The notes beneath the pieces were generated by a model. That model made no database searches. It saw only the letters and a program-made list of their open reading frames with translations, and was not told the origin of the DNA. From Planctomycetota bacterium (GTDB taxonomy: Bacteria > Planctomycetota > Phycisphaerae > Phycisphaerales > Zrk34), in NCBI GenBank assembly GCA_016125255.1, contig WGMD01000009.1, positions 249,303-313,302 of the forward strand: a stretch of 64,000 nt of DNA, written 5' to 3'. Shown here in pieces: positions 51,353 to 59,685 of the stretch. A program made the position numbers and the translations under genes. How positions within the stretch are numbered: position 1 is the first letter of the stretch; each line of letters starts with the position of its first letter.

Positions 51353-51879
51353 CGGCGACGTGTGACGAGGGCGCCCATGACCAGTGCGAAGGAGATCATC
51401 GACGCCGGTTCGGGAATGCTTGTCACGAACGGTTCGCTCGCCGACCCGTACACCCATCCGTCCCACGAATCATCGCCTGCGACACGCTGATTGACCGCAT
51501 CGAAGGAGACGGCCCACGGATCGATCGCGGCGTCGCGCGTGAAGTAGTGCCAGTAGTTTTCCCCGCCGCCGAAGCCGGAATTGTCGTGTCCGTCGAAGTG
51601 GATGCCGTCGATGAAGACGACGGGGCCGGCGCCGAAGTCGAAGGTCTGACGATCGGTGGTGAGGGTGGTGCTCGCTTCGATGAGGTCGAAGAGGTCCAGG
51701 CCCGTGACGGACCCGGTGAAGGAGACGTCGAAGCGATAGTCGGCTCCGTCGGCGAAGTTGACGACGACGTAGGCGGTGTTCTCGCCGGAGCCGATCGGGA
51801 TGATGGCGGCGGAGGCGAGGGAAGCGAGACCGGTCATGACGAACATGACACACGCGAGAAGAGAGACGCGGACAAACAT
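51349..51879 (-). CDS. PEP-CTERM surface protein, putative cobalamin-binding (DUF4430/transcobalamin-like)
   Basis: 176 residues from the ATG at 51879. Signal peptide (FVRVSLLACVMFVMTGLAS ...), mature beta-rich domain, and tail SIPEPASMISFALVMGA followed by RRR, a PEP-CTERM sorting signal. The mature region (GSVTGLDLFDLIEASTTLTT, GPVVFIDGIHFDGH, ENYWHYFTRD, DSWDGWVYG) resembles by eye the DUF4430 / transcobalamin beta-domain pattern of LFDxIE ... FIxxI ... YWxYF ... WxY. It is the first gene after a cobalamin riboswitch, which fits a B12-capture role. The family link is an inference and needs a profile search. Confidence 0.82.
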   Translation of the reverse strand: MFVRVSLLACVMFVMTGLASLASAAIIPIGSGENTAYVVVNFADGADYRFDVSFTGSVTGLDLFDLIEASTTLTTDRQTFDFGAGPVVFIDGIHFDGHDNSGFGGGENYWHYFTRDAAIDPWAVSFDAVNQRVAGDDSWDGWVYGSASEPFVTSIPEPASMISFALVMGALVTRRR

Positions 51880-51926
51880 GGCAGACTCCTTGCCCGGTTG
51901 CGCGCCGGGCGAAGCGACCCACAGAC

Positions 51927-51963
51927 AAAAAAAACACCCGGTCCTCGCGGCGAGTACCGGGTG
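51927..51963 (-). terminator. Riboswitch-controlled rho-independent terminator
   Basis: On the minus strand CACCCGGTACTCGCCGCGAG, then GACCGGGTG and eight T. The stem is CACCCGGT against ACCGGGTG. It lies between the cobalamin aptamer and the PEP-CTERM start. A 9-base antiterminator partner lies upstream at 52018-52026. Confidence 0.9.
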
Positions 51964-52029
51964 GCTTGGCGTCTGTGGGTCAAAAAAGACGGCTGCCGTT
52001 GCCCGATGCGTCCCATACCGCGAGGACAC

Positions 52030-52175
52030 ATGAATCATGCAACAGGCAGGTCTTCCGGCTTGAGGCCCGTTTCGTCCGGTCACCTTCCCATTCGCCCGAG
52101 GGCGAACAGTGGCTTGATTGACCGGACGCATTCCCGACGATTCGGGAGGCCTTTCACGGCGGCGCGTCCGCGGGG
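52030..52175 (-). promoter_or_regulatory. Cobalamin riboswitch
   Basis: On the minus strand the sequence has the core GCCACTG, a TTCGCCC/GGGCGAA hairpin, then GGGAAGG, the closing stem CGTCCGGTCA against TGACCGGACG (10 base pairs), and the B12 box CAAGCCGGAAGACCTGCC. These are the conserved blocks of cobalamin riboswitches, bound by adenosyl- or other cobalamins. The 5' boundary is approximate. It sits upstream of the PEP-CTERM/pseudopilin/lipoprotein operon, with a terminator between. Confidence 0.92.
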
Positions 52176-52452
52176 GAGTTGGAAGAAGCTCTCAGCATTC
52201 AGGTCTCAGCTTTCAGCATTTTGCTGACCGCTGATGGCTGACGCCTGACAGCTTCTCCGCACCCCACTTCCCTATTGAGCCGCGTTGAATCAGCGATTCG
52301 CAGCAGCACCGATTGCGAGTGTGCTTATACCCCTTCCGGGGGTCCCGCGTCAACCGCAGCGATCAAGCTTGAATTGTCGAACGCGTCTGATACCTTGTAA
52401 CGACCCGCCAACCTTTCTGTTACGGCTTGCATCCCGATATCGAGGACTCTGC

Positions 52453-53835
52453 ATGAATGGTGTGACCACTCGCCTGAGCGTGATGATGTTCATCCAGTTT
52501 TTCGTATGGGGCGCGTGGTTCGCCACGCTCGGGCAGGCGCTGGGCGCGGCGGGCATGGCGGAAAAATTCGGCGGCGGGTCCTACGGCTCCGCACCGATCG
52601 CCGCCATCATCGCGCCGCTTTTCCTCGGACTCATCGCCGACCGACTCTTCTCGTCCGAGCGCGTCATGGGCGTGCTGTTCCTCATCGGCGGCGTCCTGAT
52701 GTACCTCGCCTACGGATACGCCAAAGCGGGCGACGGCGAGATGATGGTCTGGCTCTTCATCGGACACATGCTCTGCTACATGCCGACCCTCGGCCTCTCC
52801 AACACGATTGCCTTCACGAACATCACCGACCAGAACGACTTTCCGAAGATTCGCGTCTGGGGCACGATCGGTTGGATCGCCGCCGGGCTCGTCGTCGGGT
52901 TCGCCGGCTGGTCGTCGGACTTTAAGATTCTCATCCTCGCCGCCGCGTCGTCGCTCGTGCTGGGCGTGTACAGCTTCACGCTCCCGCACACGCCGCCCCC
53001 GGCGCGCGGCAAGCCGTTCGACATCCGCGCGCTTCTGATGGTCGATGCGCTGAAGCTGCTGGCCAAGCCCGCCTTCTTCGTGTTCATCGCCTGCTCGACG
53101 CTCATCTGCATTCCCCTCGCCTACTACTACGGACTGACCTCCAACTACCTGCACAACACGGGCTTCGTCGCCCCGGCGTCGACGATGACCATCGGGCAGA
53201 TGTCCGAGATCATCTTCATGCTGCTCATTCCGTTCTTCTTCCGCCGGTTGGGCGTCAAATACATGATCCTGCTGGGCATGCTCGCCTGGGTCATTCGCTA
53301 TGGGCTTTACGCACTCGCCGCTCCCGATCAGGTCATCTGGATGATCTACATCGCCGTCGCGCTGCACGGCGTATGCTACGACTTCTTCTTCGTCACCGGG
53401 TTCATGTACACCGACAAAGTCGCGGCGAAAGACATCCGCGGGCAGGCGCAGAGCATGCTCGTGTTCTTCACGCAGGGGGTCGGCATGTACTTCGGCTACT
53501 GGGTCTGCTTCGCCAAACTCGGCACCGTCGAAAAATACGGCGAGCTGACCGCCGCCATCGACAAGGCCCGCCCGCCGGTCGACGAAACATTCGTGCAGTC
53601 GATGATGAACATGTTCAAGGTGTCGGACCTGAAAGCGCTGGGCATCAGCCCCGATCTGATTTCGACGGCGATGAAACAGTGGGCGGAGTTCTGGTGGCTC
53701 CCGGCCGGGATGGCCGGCGTCATCGCGGTGATCTTCTTCATCGGATTCTGGGACAAGATGTCCAACTACGACAAGACCGACGCGTCGAACACCGAGTCGA
53801 TGAACAACGCGCTCGCCGCCGAGGAACTTCCCTGA
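52453..53835 (+). CDS. MFS transporter, NupG/nucleoside-permease-like
   Basis: 460 residues from the ATG at 52453. Twelve-helix pattern; VMMFIQFFVWGAWFATLGQ at the start and IRVWGTIGWIAAGLVVGF are typical of the nucleoside:H+ symporter (NupG/XapB) type, and IMLLIPFFFRRLGVKYM completes the second half. It would import nucleosides or related small molecules. It points away from the cobalamin riboswitch and is not controlled by it. Confidence 0.88.
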   Translation: MNGVTTRLSVMMFIQFFVWGAWFATLGQALGAAGMAEKFGGGSYGSAPIAAIIAPLFLGLIADRLFSSERVMGVLFLIGGVLMYLAYGYAKAGDGEMMVWLFIGHMLCYMPTLGLSNTIAFTNITDQNDFPKIRVWGTIGWIAAGLVVGFAGWSSDFKILILAAASSLVLGVYSFTLPHTPPPARGKPFDIRALLMVDALKLLAKPAFFVFIACSTLICIPLAYYYGLTSNYLHNTGFVAPASTMTIGQMSEIIFMLLIPFFFRRLGVKYMILLGMLAWVIRYGLYALAAPDQVIWMIYIAVALHGVCYDFFFVTGFMYTDKVAAKDIRGQAQSMLVFFTQGVGMYFGYWVCFAKLGTVEKYGELTAAIDKARPPVDETFVQSMMNMFKVSDLKALGISPDLISTAMKQWAEFWWLPAGMAGVIAVIFFIGFWDKMSNYDKTDASNTESMNNALAAEELP

Positions 53836-53900
53836 TTTTCCGAGGCGGGGGGGACTTGAGTCCCTCCGTCCAATGCGCCCGGATGGGCGAGGTGTATTGA

Positions 53901-53936
53901 AATAGCCGCGTGCCAAATGCACGCGGTTATTTTTTG
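53901..53936 (+). terminator. Rho-independent terminator after the MFS gene
   Basis: AATAGCCGCGTGCCAAATGC then ACGCGGTTATTTTTT: stem AGCCGCGTG with GCACGCGGTT and a T run. Its right end overlaps the stop of the convergent gene at 53927. Confidence 0.85.
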
Positions 53937-54622
53937 TGCATCGCGCGACGGGTTTCACAGGTGAGCATCACGCCGCCGTCGACGAACGTCGCGTCCATCA
54001 CGGCGACTTCGCGCCCGTCCTTGAGCGGCAGAATCAACGGCAGGGGTTCGTCGATTTTGAACTGGCCCGGCACGCGGGCGGCGAGCGTGTCGAGCGCGAT
54101 GGGGAATCGGCCGAGCCAGACGCCGGTGAGCTTGAGGGCGAGCGGTTCGTCGGGCTGACGAATGATCGACACATGCAGCCGCACGATCGGATGCAGCGGG
54201 CCGACGGTGATCATCGCCGGCTGCGCCGCGAACTCGAGCGTGTTCGTGTTCGGGTCGGTGTGCATCATCGCATGATGCAGCGCGCCGATGAGCTTGGGAT
54301 CGACGTTCTGATTGACAAGCCACTGCGGCAGGCGCACGGCGAGCCAGTCGTTGACCTGCTGTTCATTGAGCGGCAATTCCCACCGCGCGCCCGCCGGCCG
54401 CACGCGCGTCGTCTCGCTGCTCAAGCCCTGCTCAAACTGCTGCGCATTGTGCTCATGCCCCGCTTCCGTGACATCGACGACCCGCCAATACCCCGGCCGC
54501 GCCGACAGCGTGAAATATACGAAAACCAGCGGCAAAACCACCAGAATGACAATCGCCGGCAACACCCGCCGCCGCCACCGGCGGGGCTTCGGTGCGGAGG
54601 GTGTGACGGCTTTGTCGTTCAT
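53927..54622 (-). CDS. Membrane-anchored hypothetical protein
   Basis: 231 residues from the ATG at 54622, which begins one base after the fabF stop; a TTG four codons upstream overlaps fabF. A basic N-terminus and one membrane helix (VLPAIVILVVLPLVFVYFTL) are followed by an extracytoplasmic beta-like domain (NEQQVNDWLAVRLPQWL, PIVRLHVSIIRQPDEPLALK). Tight spacing suggests it is co-transcribed with the two ketoacyl synthase genes. It may act in lipid transport or maturation, but this is inference. Confidence 0.75.
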   Translation of the reverse strand: MNDKAVTPSAPKPRRWRRRVLPAIVILVVLPLVFVYFTLSARPGYWRVVDVTEAGHEHNAQQFEQGLSSETTRVRPAGARWELPLNEQQVNDWLAVRLPQWLVNQNVDPKLIGALHHAMMHTDPNTNTLEFAAQPAMITVGPLHPIVRLHVSIIRQPDEPLALKLTGVWLGRFPIALDTLAARVPGQFKIDEPLPLILPLKDGREVAVMDATFVDGGVMLTCETRRAMHKK

Positions 54623-54623
54623 C

Positions 54624-55928
54624 TCAATTTTCAAACCGCCGGATGATCACCGTGTCGTTCTGACCGCCGAAGCCGAAACTGTTGGAGAGGGCGACGTCGA
54701 CCTGCTGATCGCGCGCATGGTTGGGCACGTAGTCCAGGTCGAGTTCGGGATCGGGATCGTCGAGGTTGATCGTCGGGGGGATTTTGCCGTCGCGCATGGC
54801 GAGGATGCAGGTGATCAGCTCCACCGCGCCGGCGGCGGCGATCAGGTGGCCCATCATGCTCTTGATCGAGCTGACGGGAATCTGCCTGGCGATGTCGCCG
54901 AAGACGGCTTTAACGGCCCGGGTTTCGATCGAGTCGTTTTCGCTGGTGCCGGTGCCGTGCGCGGAGATGTAGTCGATGTCGGCGAGTTCGACGCCGGCCT
55001 GCGCGAGGGCGCCGCGCATGGACCCGATCGGGCCGCGCCCTTCGGGATGGATGTCCGTGATGCGATAGGCGTCGGCGCTGGAGCCGTAGCCGACGAGTTC
55101 GGCGAGGATGGGGGCGTGACGCTTTTTCGCATGTTCGAGCGTTTCGAGGACGACCATGCCCGAGCCCTCGCCGAGGACGAATCCGTCGCGCGTGCGGTTG
55201 AACGGGCGCGAGGCCGTCAGACACGTGTCATTGCGCGTCGAGAGGGCGGTGAGGCGATTGAAGCCGGTCACGCCCAGGGGATGAATCATCGAATGCGCCC
55301 CGCCGCTGACCATCACGTCCGCGTCGCCGCGGCGGAGAATTTCGCTCGCTTCGCCGATCGCCTGCGTGCTGGCGGCACAGGCGGTCAGGCAGTTGTACGC
55401 CGGCCCGCTCGCGCCCAGCTCCATCGCGATATGGCTTAACGTCATGTTCGATTCCTGCTCGAACTCGCGCCACATGTCCAGCTTCGCCTTCGCCTGACCC
55501 GCCCACTTGACGGGGTCGATCGCGCGCTTTTCCTCGTCCCACCCGTGCACGATGCACCCGATGTAGTTGTCGAAGTCGAGCGTGCCTTCGCCGGACCCGA
55601 GGTAGATGCCCACGCGATCCAGATCCAGGTCGCCGCATTGATCGAGCTTCGCGCCGGTCCATGCCTGCCGGGCCGCCCCGAGGGCGAAGCGCGTATTGAG
55701 CCCGGCCCGGGCGTGATGCTCGGGGTGCTGGACGAACTTCGTAAAATCGTAGTTTTTGACCTGTGCGGAAAAGCGCGTGGGGAAGGTCGTCGCGTCGAAG
55801 CGCTCGGTGGCGCTGATGCCGCTTTTGCCGGCGAGCAGGGCGGACCAGACGGTCTCGATGTCATGGCCGAGCGGCGTGACCCATCCGATGCCGGTGATGA
55901 CAATGCGTGTTTTATTCGATGTAGTCAT
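54624..55928 (-). CDS. fabF: Beta-ketoacyl-ACP synthase II
   Basis: 434 residues. The catalytic triad is complete: Cys in CLTACAASTQAIGEA, His in DYISAHGTGTSEND, and His in SIKSMMGHLIAAAGAVE. It elongates acyl-ACP with malonyl-ACP. The gene directly follows an unusual KAS-like gene (5 bases apart), so the two proteins may form a heterodimer. Confidence 0.94.
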   Translation of the reverse strand: MTTSNKTRIVITGIGWVTPLGHDIETVWSALLAGKSGISATERFDATTFPTRFSAQVKNYDFTKFVQHPEHHARAGLNTRFALGAARQAWTGAKLDQCGDLDLDRVGIYLGSGEGTLDFDNYIGCIVHGWDEEKRAIDPVKWAGQAKAKLDMWREFEQESNMTLSHIAMELGASGPAYNCLTACAASTQAIGEASEILRRGDADVMVSGGAHSMIHPLGVTGFNRLTALSTRNDTCLTASRPFNRTRDGFVLGEGSGMVVLETLEHAKKRHAPILAELVGYGSSADAYRITDIHPEGRGPIGSMRGALAQAGVELADIDYISAHGTGTSENDSIETRAVKAVFGDIARQIPVSSIKSMMGHLIAAAGAVELITCILAMRDGKIPPTINLDDPDPELDLDYVPNHARDQQVDVALSNSFGFGGQNDTVIIRRFEN

Positions 55929-55933
55929 GGCGA

Positions 55934-57250
55934 TTAAGCGCGGCTGAGGATGAGGGCGACGTTCTGACCGCCCAAGCTGCTGGTGAAGACGAGTACGTGA
56001 CGGAGGTCGGCCTTGGCCGCGGCGGCGGACTTGGCGTTGAGGCCGTCGACGGGCGTGTCGCAGTTGAGGCGGGCGGGGATGGTCTGCTCGGCCAGCGCCA
56101 TGGCGGCGACGGCGGCGTTCATGCCCCCGTTGCCCGCGCCGATGTTGCCGACGTACGGGGCGCTGGACCAGAGGGGGATGTCGGCGAGGCGATCGCCGAA
56201 GACGCTCTTCATGGCGGCGGCCTCGGCCTGATCGAACGCGGGAATGGCGGAGCCGAAGGGGATGATCAGATCGATGTCGGCGGGCGTGAGGTGCGCATCG
56301 CGGAGGGCGCTCTTGATCGCGGCGGCGATGCCCTTGCCGGCGGGATCGGGGACGAGTCCGCCGCCTTCGGGGTGGATCGTATGCGATGCGCCGAAGCCGA
56401 CAAGCTGAGCGTAAACGCGGGCGCCGCGCTTGTCGGCCGTCTCGCGCGATTCGAGCACCAGAATGCTCCCGCCTTCGCCAGGCACGGACCCGTCGGCCGT
56501 CTGGTCGAAGGGTCGCACGGCGGCGGCGGGGCGGTCATTGCCGGTCTTGGTCAGATGACCCGTCAGATATTGACGGTAGAAGGTCATCGGATTGATCTTG
56601 CTCTCGGCCCCGCCGCAGAAGCACATGTCGGCGTTGCCGCGCTGGATGACGCGCATCGACTCGCCGATGCTCAGACCGCTCGACGCTTCGGAGCAGGTGA
56701 TCGTGTTGGACGGGCCCTGTGCGTCGTGAATGATCGTGACGTGACAGGCGAGCATGTTGGGCAGGTACTTGAGGAGCCAGAGCGGGGTGAGGTGCGTCAT
56801 GCCCTCCGAGCCCCACTTGTGCAGATCGAACTCGCCGTCCTCGCCGACGGATTGGTGGGCCGCGTCGCCCAGCTCGTTGATTTCGGCGGCGATGAGGCCG
56901 GCCCCGATGTGACAGCCGGTGCGATTACCGGGATACGAGCGGGGCTGCTCGGGGTCGATGCCGGGGGTCATGAGATTCGCATCGCGCACGGCCCGATCAG
57001 CGGCGGCGACGGCGAGGGAGATGTCGCGGGCCATGACTTTCGTGGCCTTGCGGTAGCTCTTTGGGACGTAGTCGTTGACCTTGAATTCGCGGACTTCGGA
57101 GCCGATGCGGACGTCGAAACCGGCGGGGTCGAAGGCGCAGATGGTCGCCAGGGCGGAGCGGCCGTTGCAGACGGCTTCCCACATGGCGGCGGCGCCGATG
57201 CCCAGCCCGCTGACGCTTCCAAGTCCGGTGATCACCACGCGTGGCGGCAT
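55934..57250 (-). CDS. KAS-family protein with the two catalytic histidines replaced
   Basis: 438 residues with the full thiolase fold: VVITGLGSVSGLGIGAAAMW, active-site region TITCSEASSGLSIGES with Cys present, and VFTSSLGGQNVALIL. Where FabF has AHGTGT this protein has PFGSAI (His to Phe), and where FabF has MMGHLIAA it has YVGNIGAG (His to Asn). It cannot use the standard KAS mechanism. It is probably a partner or chain-length-type subunit for the FabF encoded next, or has another thioester chemistry. Confidence 0.85.
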   Translation of the reverse strand: MPPRVVITGLGSVSGLGIGAAAMWEAVCNGRSALATICAFDPAGFDVRIGSEVREFKVNDYVPKSYRKATKVMARDISLAVAAADRAVRDANLMTPGIDPEQPRSYPGNRTGCHIGAGLIAAEINELGDAAHQSVGEDGEFDLHKWGSEGMTHLTPLWLLKYLPNMLACHVTIIHDAQGPSNTITCSEASSGLSIGESMRVIQRGNADMCFCGGAESKINPMTFYRQYLTGHLTKTGNDRPAAAVRPFDQTADGSVPGEGGSILVLESRETADKRGARVYAQLVGFGASHTIHPEGGGLVPDPAGKGIAAAIKSALRDAHLTPADIDLIIPFGSAIPAFDQAEAAAMKSVFGDRLADIPLWSSAPYVGNIGAGNGGMNAAVAAMALAEQTIPARLNCDTPVDGLNAKSAAAAKADLRHVLVFTSSLGGQNVALILSRA

Positions 57251-57396
57251 GTCGTTTGATCCTCGATAGTCGCCCGACGGGGCCGGGCCGTTTGAAGATG
57301 CCAGTGTACGCCGGTTGATGAGCGCTGGCCAGTTGCGGTTACGCGCCGACGCCCCACGCTGGAACAGCGCGGGCTTGGACGCTACCGTAAGCGGTC

Positions 57397-58101
57397 ATGA
57401 ACGACATGCCCGAAGAGTTTCGGCCCCAGCCCCTCGACGACTCGGGGCAGATGACCCAGCGCGTGCAGCATCAGCAGGTCTCCGCACGCGTCCCCGAGTC
57501 CGTCGCACGCGGCACCTTCGCCAGCGGGGCGCTGGTCATCAATGGCCAGCACGAATTCGTCATCGACTTCCTTCAGTCCGTCACGCGCCCGCAGCAGATC
57601 GCCGTCCGCGTCGTGCTCCCCTTGTCGATCTTCAGCGGACTCATCGGCGCTCTGAAACAGAACATCGGCATCTACACGCGGCGCTACGGTCCGCCGCCGG
57701 CCCTGCCCAAGCCGGCCCCCGGCACGCCCGTGCCGAGCGTGGAGGAAATCTACGGCCAGCTCAAGCTCGTCGACGAAGTGGCCGTCGGACATTACGCCAA
57801 CACCGTGCTCATCACGCACTCCGCCAGCGAATTCTGCTTCGACTTCATCGCCAATTTCTATCCGCGCTCCACCGTCGCGGCGCGCGTGTTCATGTCCGTC
57901 CCGCAGTTGCCCCGGCTGCTCGAAACGCTCACCCGCTCGCATGAGCAGTACCTCCGCAAGCTCGCAGAAGTGCAGCAGCACCGCCCCGCCGCGCCGCCCG
58001 CATCGCAGGAAGCGCCCCCGGACGCACCCCCGGAAGCGCCCCCGGCGGCGCCCGATGCGGATGACCCATCTGACGAAGACCGCGGCGATGACCCGCAGTG
58101 A
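57397..58101 (+). CDS. DUF3467-like double-domain protein
   Basis: 234 residues. Two similar blocks are visible: residues about 38-90 (ARGTFASGALVINGQHEFVI ... VVLPLSIFSGLIGALKQNI) and about 130-195 (YANTVLITHSASEFCFDFIA ... ARVFMSVPQLPRLLETLTRS), each resembling the DUF3467 fold. The C-terminus is Pro/Ala-rich and acidic. The function of the family is unknown. It is divergent from the KAS pair and followed by an isochorismatase-like gene about 40 bases on. Confidence 0.8.
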   Translation: MNDMPEEFRPQPLDDSGQMTQRVQHQQVSARVPESVARGTFASGALVINGQHEFVIDFLQSVTRPQQIAVRVVLPLSIFSGLIGALKQNIGIYTRRYGPPPALPKPAPGTPVPSVEEIYGQLKLVDEVAVGHYANTVLITHSASEFCFDFIANFYPRSTVAARVFMSVPQLPRLLETLTRSHEQYLRKLAEVQQHRPAAPPASQEAPPDAPPEAPPAAPDADDPSDEDRGDDPQ

Positions 58102-58140
58102 TGGACCGCCCGCCACCGGCCGATCAGGGAGTGACCCCTC

Positions 58141-58692
58141 ATGCCGATCCCACGCCTCAAACTCGAGCAGACCGTTCTGCTGGTCGTCGACTTTCAGGAG
58201 CGCCTTCTGCCGCAGATCGACGGCGGCGAATCGGTCGTCGCGTCGGCGGCGAAGCTCATCGCCGGGTGCGCGGCCCTGAAACTGCCGATCATCGTGACGG
58301 AGCAGAATCCTCAGAAGCTGGGCCCGACGGTGGGGGCGATCGCCGAAGCGCTGCCGCGCGGGACGCCGATCGAGGCGAAGATGAAGTTCTCGGCGTGGAT
58401 CGAGCCGGTGCGGAAACATGTGTCGGAGCTGAATCGCTGGACGGTGCTGATTTGCGGGATCGAGACGCATGTCTGCGTGATGCAGACGGCGCTGGACCTG
58501 GCGGCGGCGGGGTATGTCGCGGCCGTGGCGACGGATGCGATCGGTTCACGCCGTGTGGGCGATCATCAGGCGGGATTGGCGCGGATGAACACGGCCCATG
58601 TGCTGCCGGTCAGTGTGGAGATGGCGCTGCTTGAGATGGTGCACGAAGCAGGGACGGATCGGTTCCGGAGCGTGCTGCCGATTGTGCGATAG
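58141..58692 (+). CDS. Isochorismatase-like cysteine hydrolase
   Basis: 183 residues. VVDFQERLLPQI has the catalytic Asp, a Lys lies in AKMKFSAW, and CGIETHVCVMQTALD has the catalytic Cys: the Asp-Lys-Cys triad of the isochorismatase/nicotinamidase superfamily. The substrate is not given by the sequence. It may be co-transcribed with the DUF3467 gene. Confidence 0.9.
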   Translation: MPIPRLKLEQTVLLVVDFQERLLPQIDGGESVVASAAKLIAGCAALKLPIIVTEQNPQKLGPTVGAIAEALPRGTPIEAKMKFSAWIEPVRKHVSELNRWTVLICGIETHVCVMQTALDLAAAGYVAAVATDAIGSRRVGDHQAGLARMNTAHVLPVSVEMALLEMVHEAGTDRFRSVLPIVR

Positions 58693-58794
58693 TCGTTTTT
58701 GAGCGGCAGGACAAGGTGGGGGAGTTGCGGAGCGGGTGAAAATAGGGTTAACTGGTCACTCGTTCAAGGACTCATATTGTCACTGGAGACAGCA

Positions 58795-58974
58795 ATGCAA
58801 GAATACGAACAGCTCAAGGCGCTCGTGGAGGCGGCCGCGGAAGACATCGCCAAGGCCGAGGGCGGCAACAAGGCGGCCGGGACCCGCGTGCGTAAATCCA
58901 TGCAGGACATCAAGGCGGCGGCTCAGGCGGTCCGCGTGAAAGTCCTGGAAATGCGGGACTCGAGTCAGGGCTGA
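58795..58974 (+). CDS. Histone H1-like (Hc1-type) small protein
   Basis: 59 residues from the ATG at 58795, preceded by a GGAG ribosome-binding sequence. EYEQLKALVEAAAEDIAKAE and GNKAAGTRVRKSMQDIKAAA match the N-terminal helical region of Hc1-type histone H1-like proteins of Chlamydiae and planctomycetes. The long Lys-rich tail of chlamydial Hc1 is absent. It may help in DNA compaction; the related short proteins in planctomycetes are poorly studied. Confidence 0.8.
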   Translation: MQEYEQLKALVEAAAEDIAKAEGGNKAAGTRVRKSMQDIKAAAQAVRVKVLEMRDSSQG

Positions 58975-59177
58975 ACCTGACTTTATTCCGGGGGCCCGGT
59001 GCGGCGGAGCGGCCGACGCCGGGGCTTCGGACCTCCGAACTGTCATTGAACAGGGTGAGGGTATTGTTTAACGATGTTGGCTGCACCGCCCGCGGGGGTT
59101 CGGCGGCGCAGCAGGAATGCGGTGCGTCCATGCGGCGACCGCCATCGCCCGCAGCTCCGGTACAGGGATCGCCCGGC

Positions 59178-59651
59178 ATGCCGCCTACTTTTATCGTTGA
59201 TCTGAGCACGATTGACCTGACCCACCCGATCGCCGGCCCCGCCGAGATCGAGGCGGTCAATCCCCAGCGCGGGGACATGCGGCATCTGGACGGCATTCTG
59301 TGGGAATCGGCCGACCGCAAGTCGGGCATCGGGTACAAGGATGTGCGGGCGGACGAATTCTGGGTTCCCGGTCACATCCCAGGCCGGCCGCTTTTGCCGG
59401 GGGTCATCATGATCGAAGCCGCCGCACAGCTCGCCGCGTACATGATGAAACGCATCAAGCCCGACCTCGGATTCGTCGGGTTCGTGGCGGCGGACAACGT
59501 CAAGTTCCGCTCGCAGGTCACGCCCGGTCAGCGCCTGCTGATCCTCGGCCGGGAAAATCAGTTCAAGCCCCGCCGCTTCATCTGCGACGCGCAGGGCGTC
59601 GTCGACGGCACCCTCGTCTTCGAAGCGACGATCACGGGCATGCCGATTTGA
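59178..59651 (+). CDS. fabZ: 3-hydroxyacyl-ACP dehydratase FabZ-like
   Basis: 157 residues from the ATG at 59178. FWVPGHIPGRPLLPGVIMIE is the hot-dog active-site helix with His, followed by EAAAQLAAY. FabZ normally has HFPGxPxxPG; here it is HIPGRPLLPG. VAADNVKFRSQVTPGQRL is the usual second block. It dehydrates 3-hydroxyacyl-ACP in fatty acid synthesis and lies about 2 kb from the fabF/KAS genes on the other strand. Confidence 0.9.
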   Translation: MPPTFIVDLSTIDLTHPIAGPAEIEAVNPQRGDMRHLDGILWESADRKSGIGYKDVRADEFWVPGHIPGRPLLPGVIMIEAAAQLAAYMMKRIKPDLGFVGFVAADNVKFRSQVTPGQRLLILGRENQFKPRRFICDAQGVVDGTLVFEATITGMPI

Positions 59652-59685
59652 GTCAGGTCTCTGCGGTCAGCTTTCAGGCGTCAGC

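Noticed and set aside
52453-53835. MFS gene as the target of the cobalamin riboswitch
   Set aside because: The riboswitch, its B12 box and the terminator with T-tract are all on the minus strand and read toward the PEP-CTERM gene; the MFS gene is on the plus strand.
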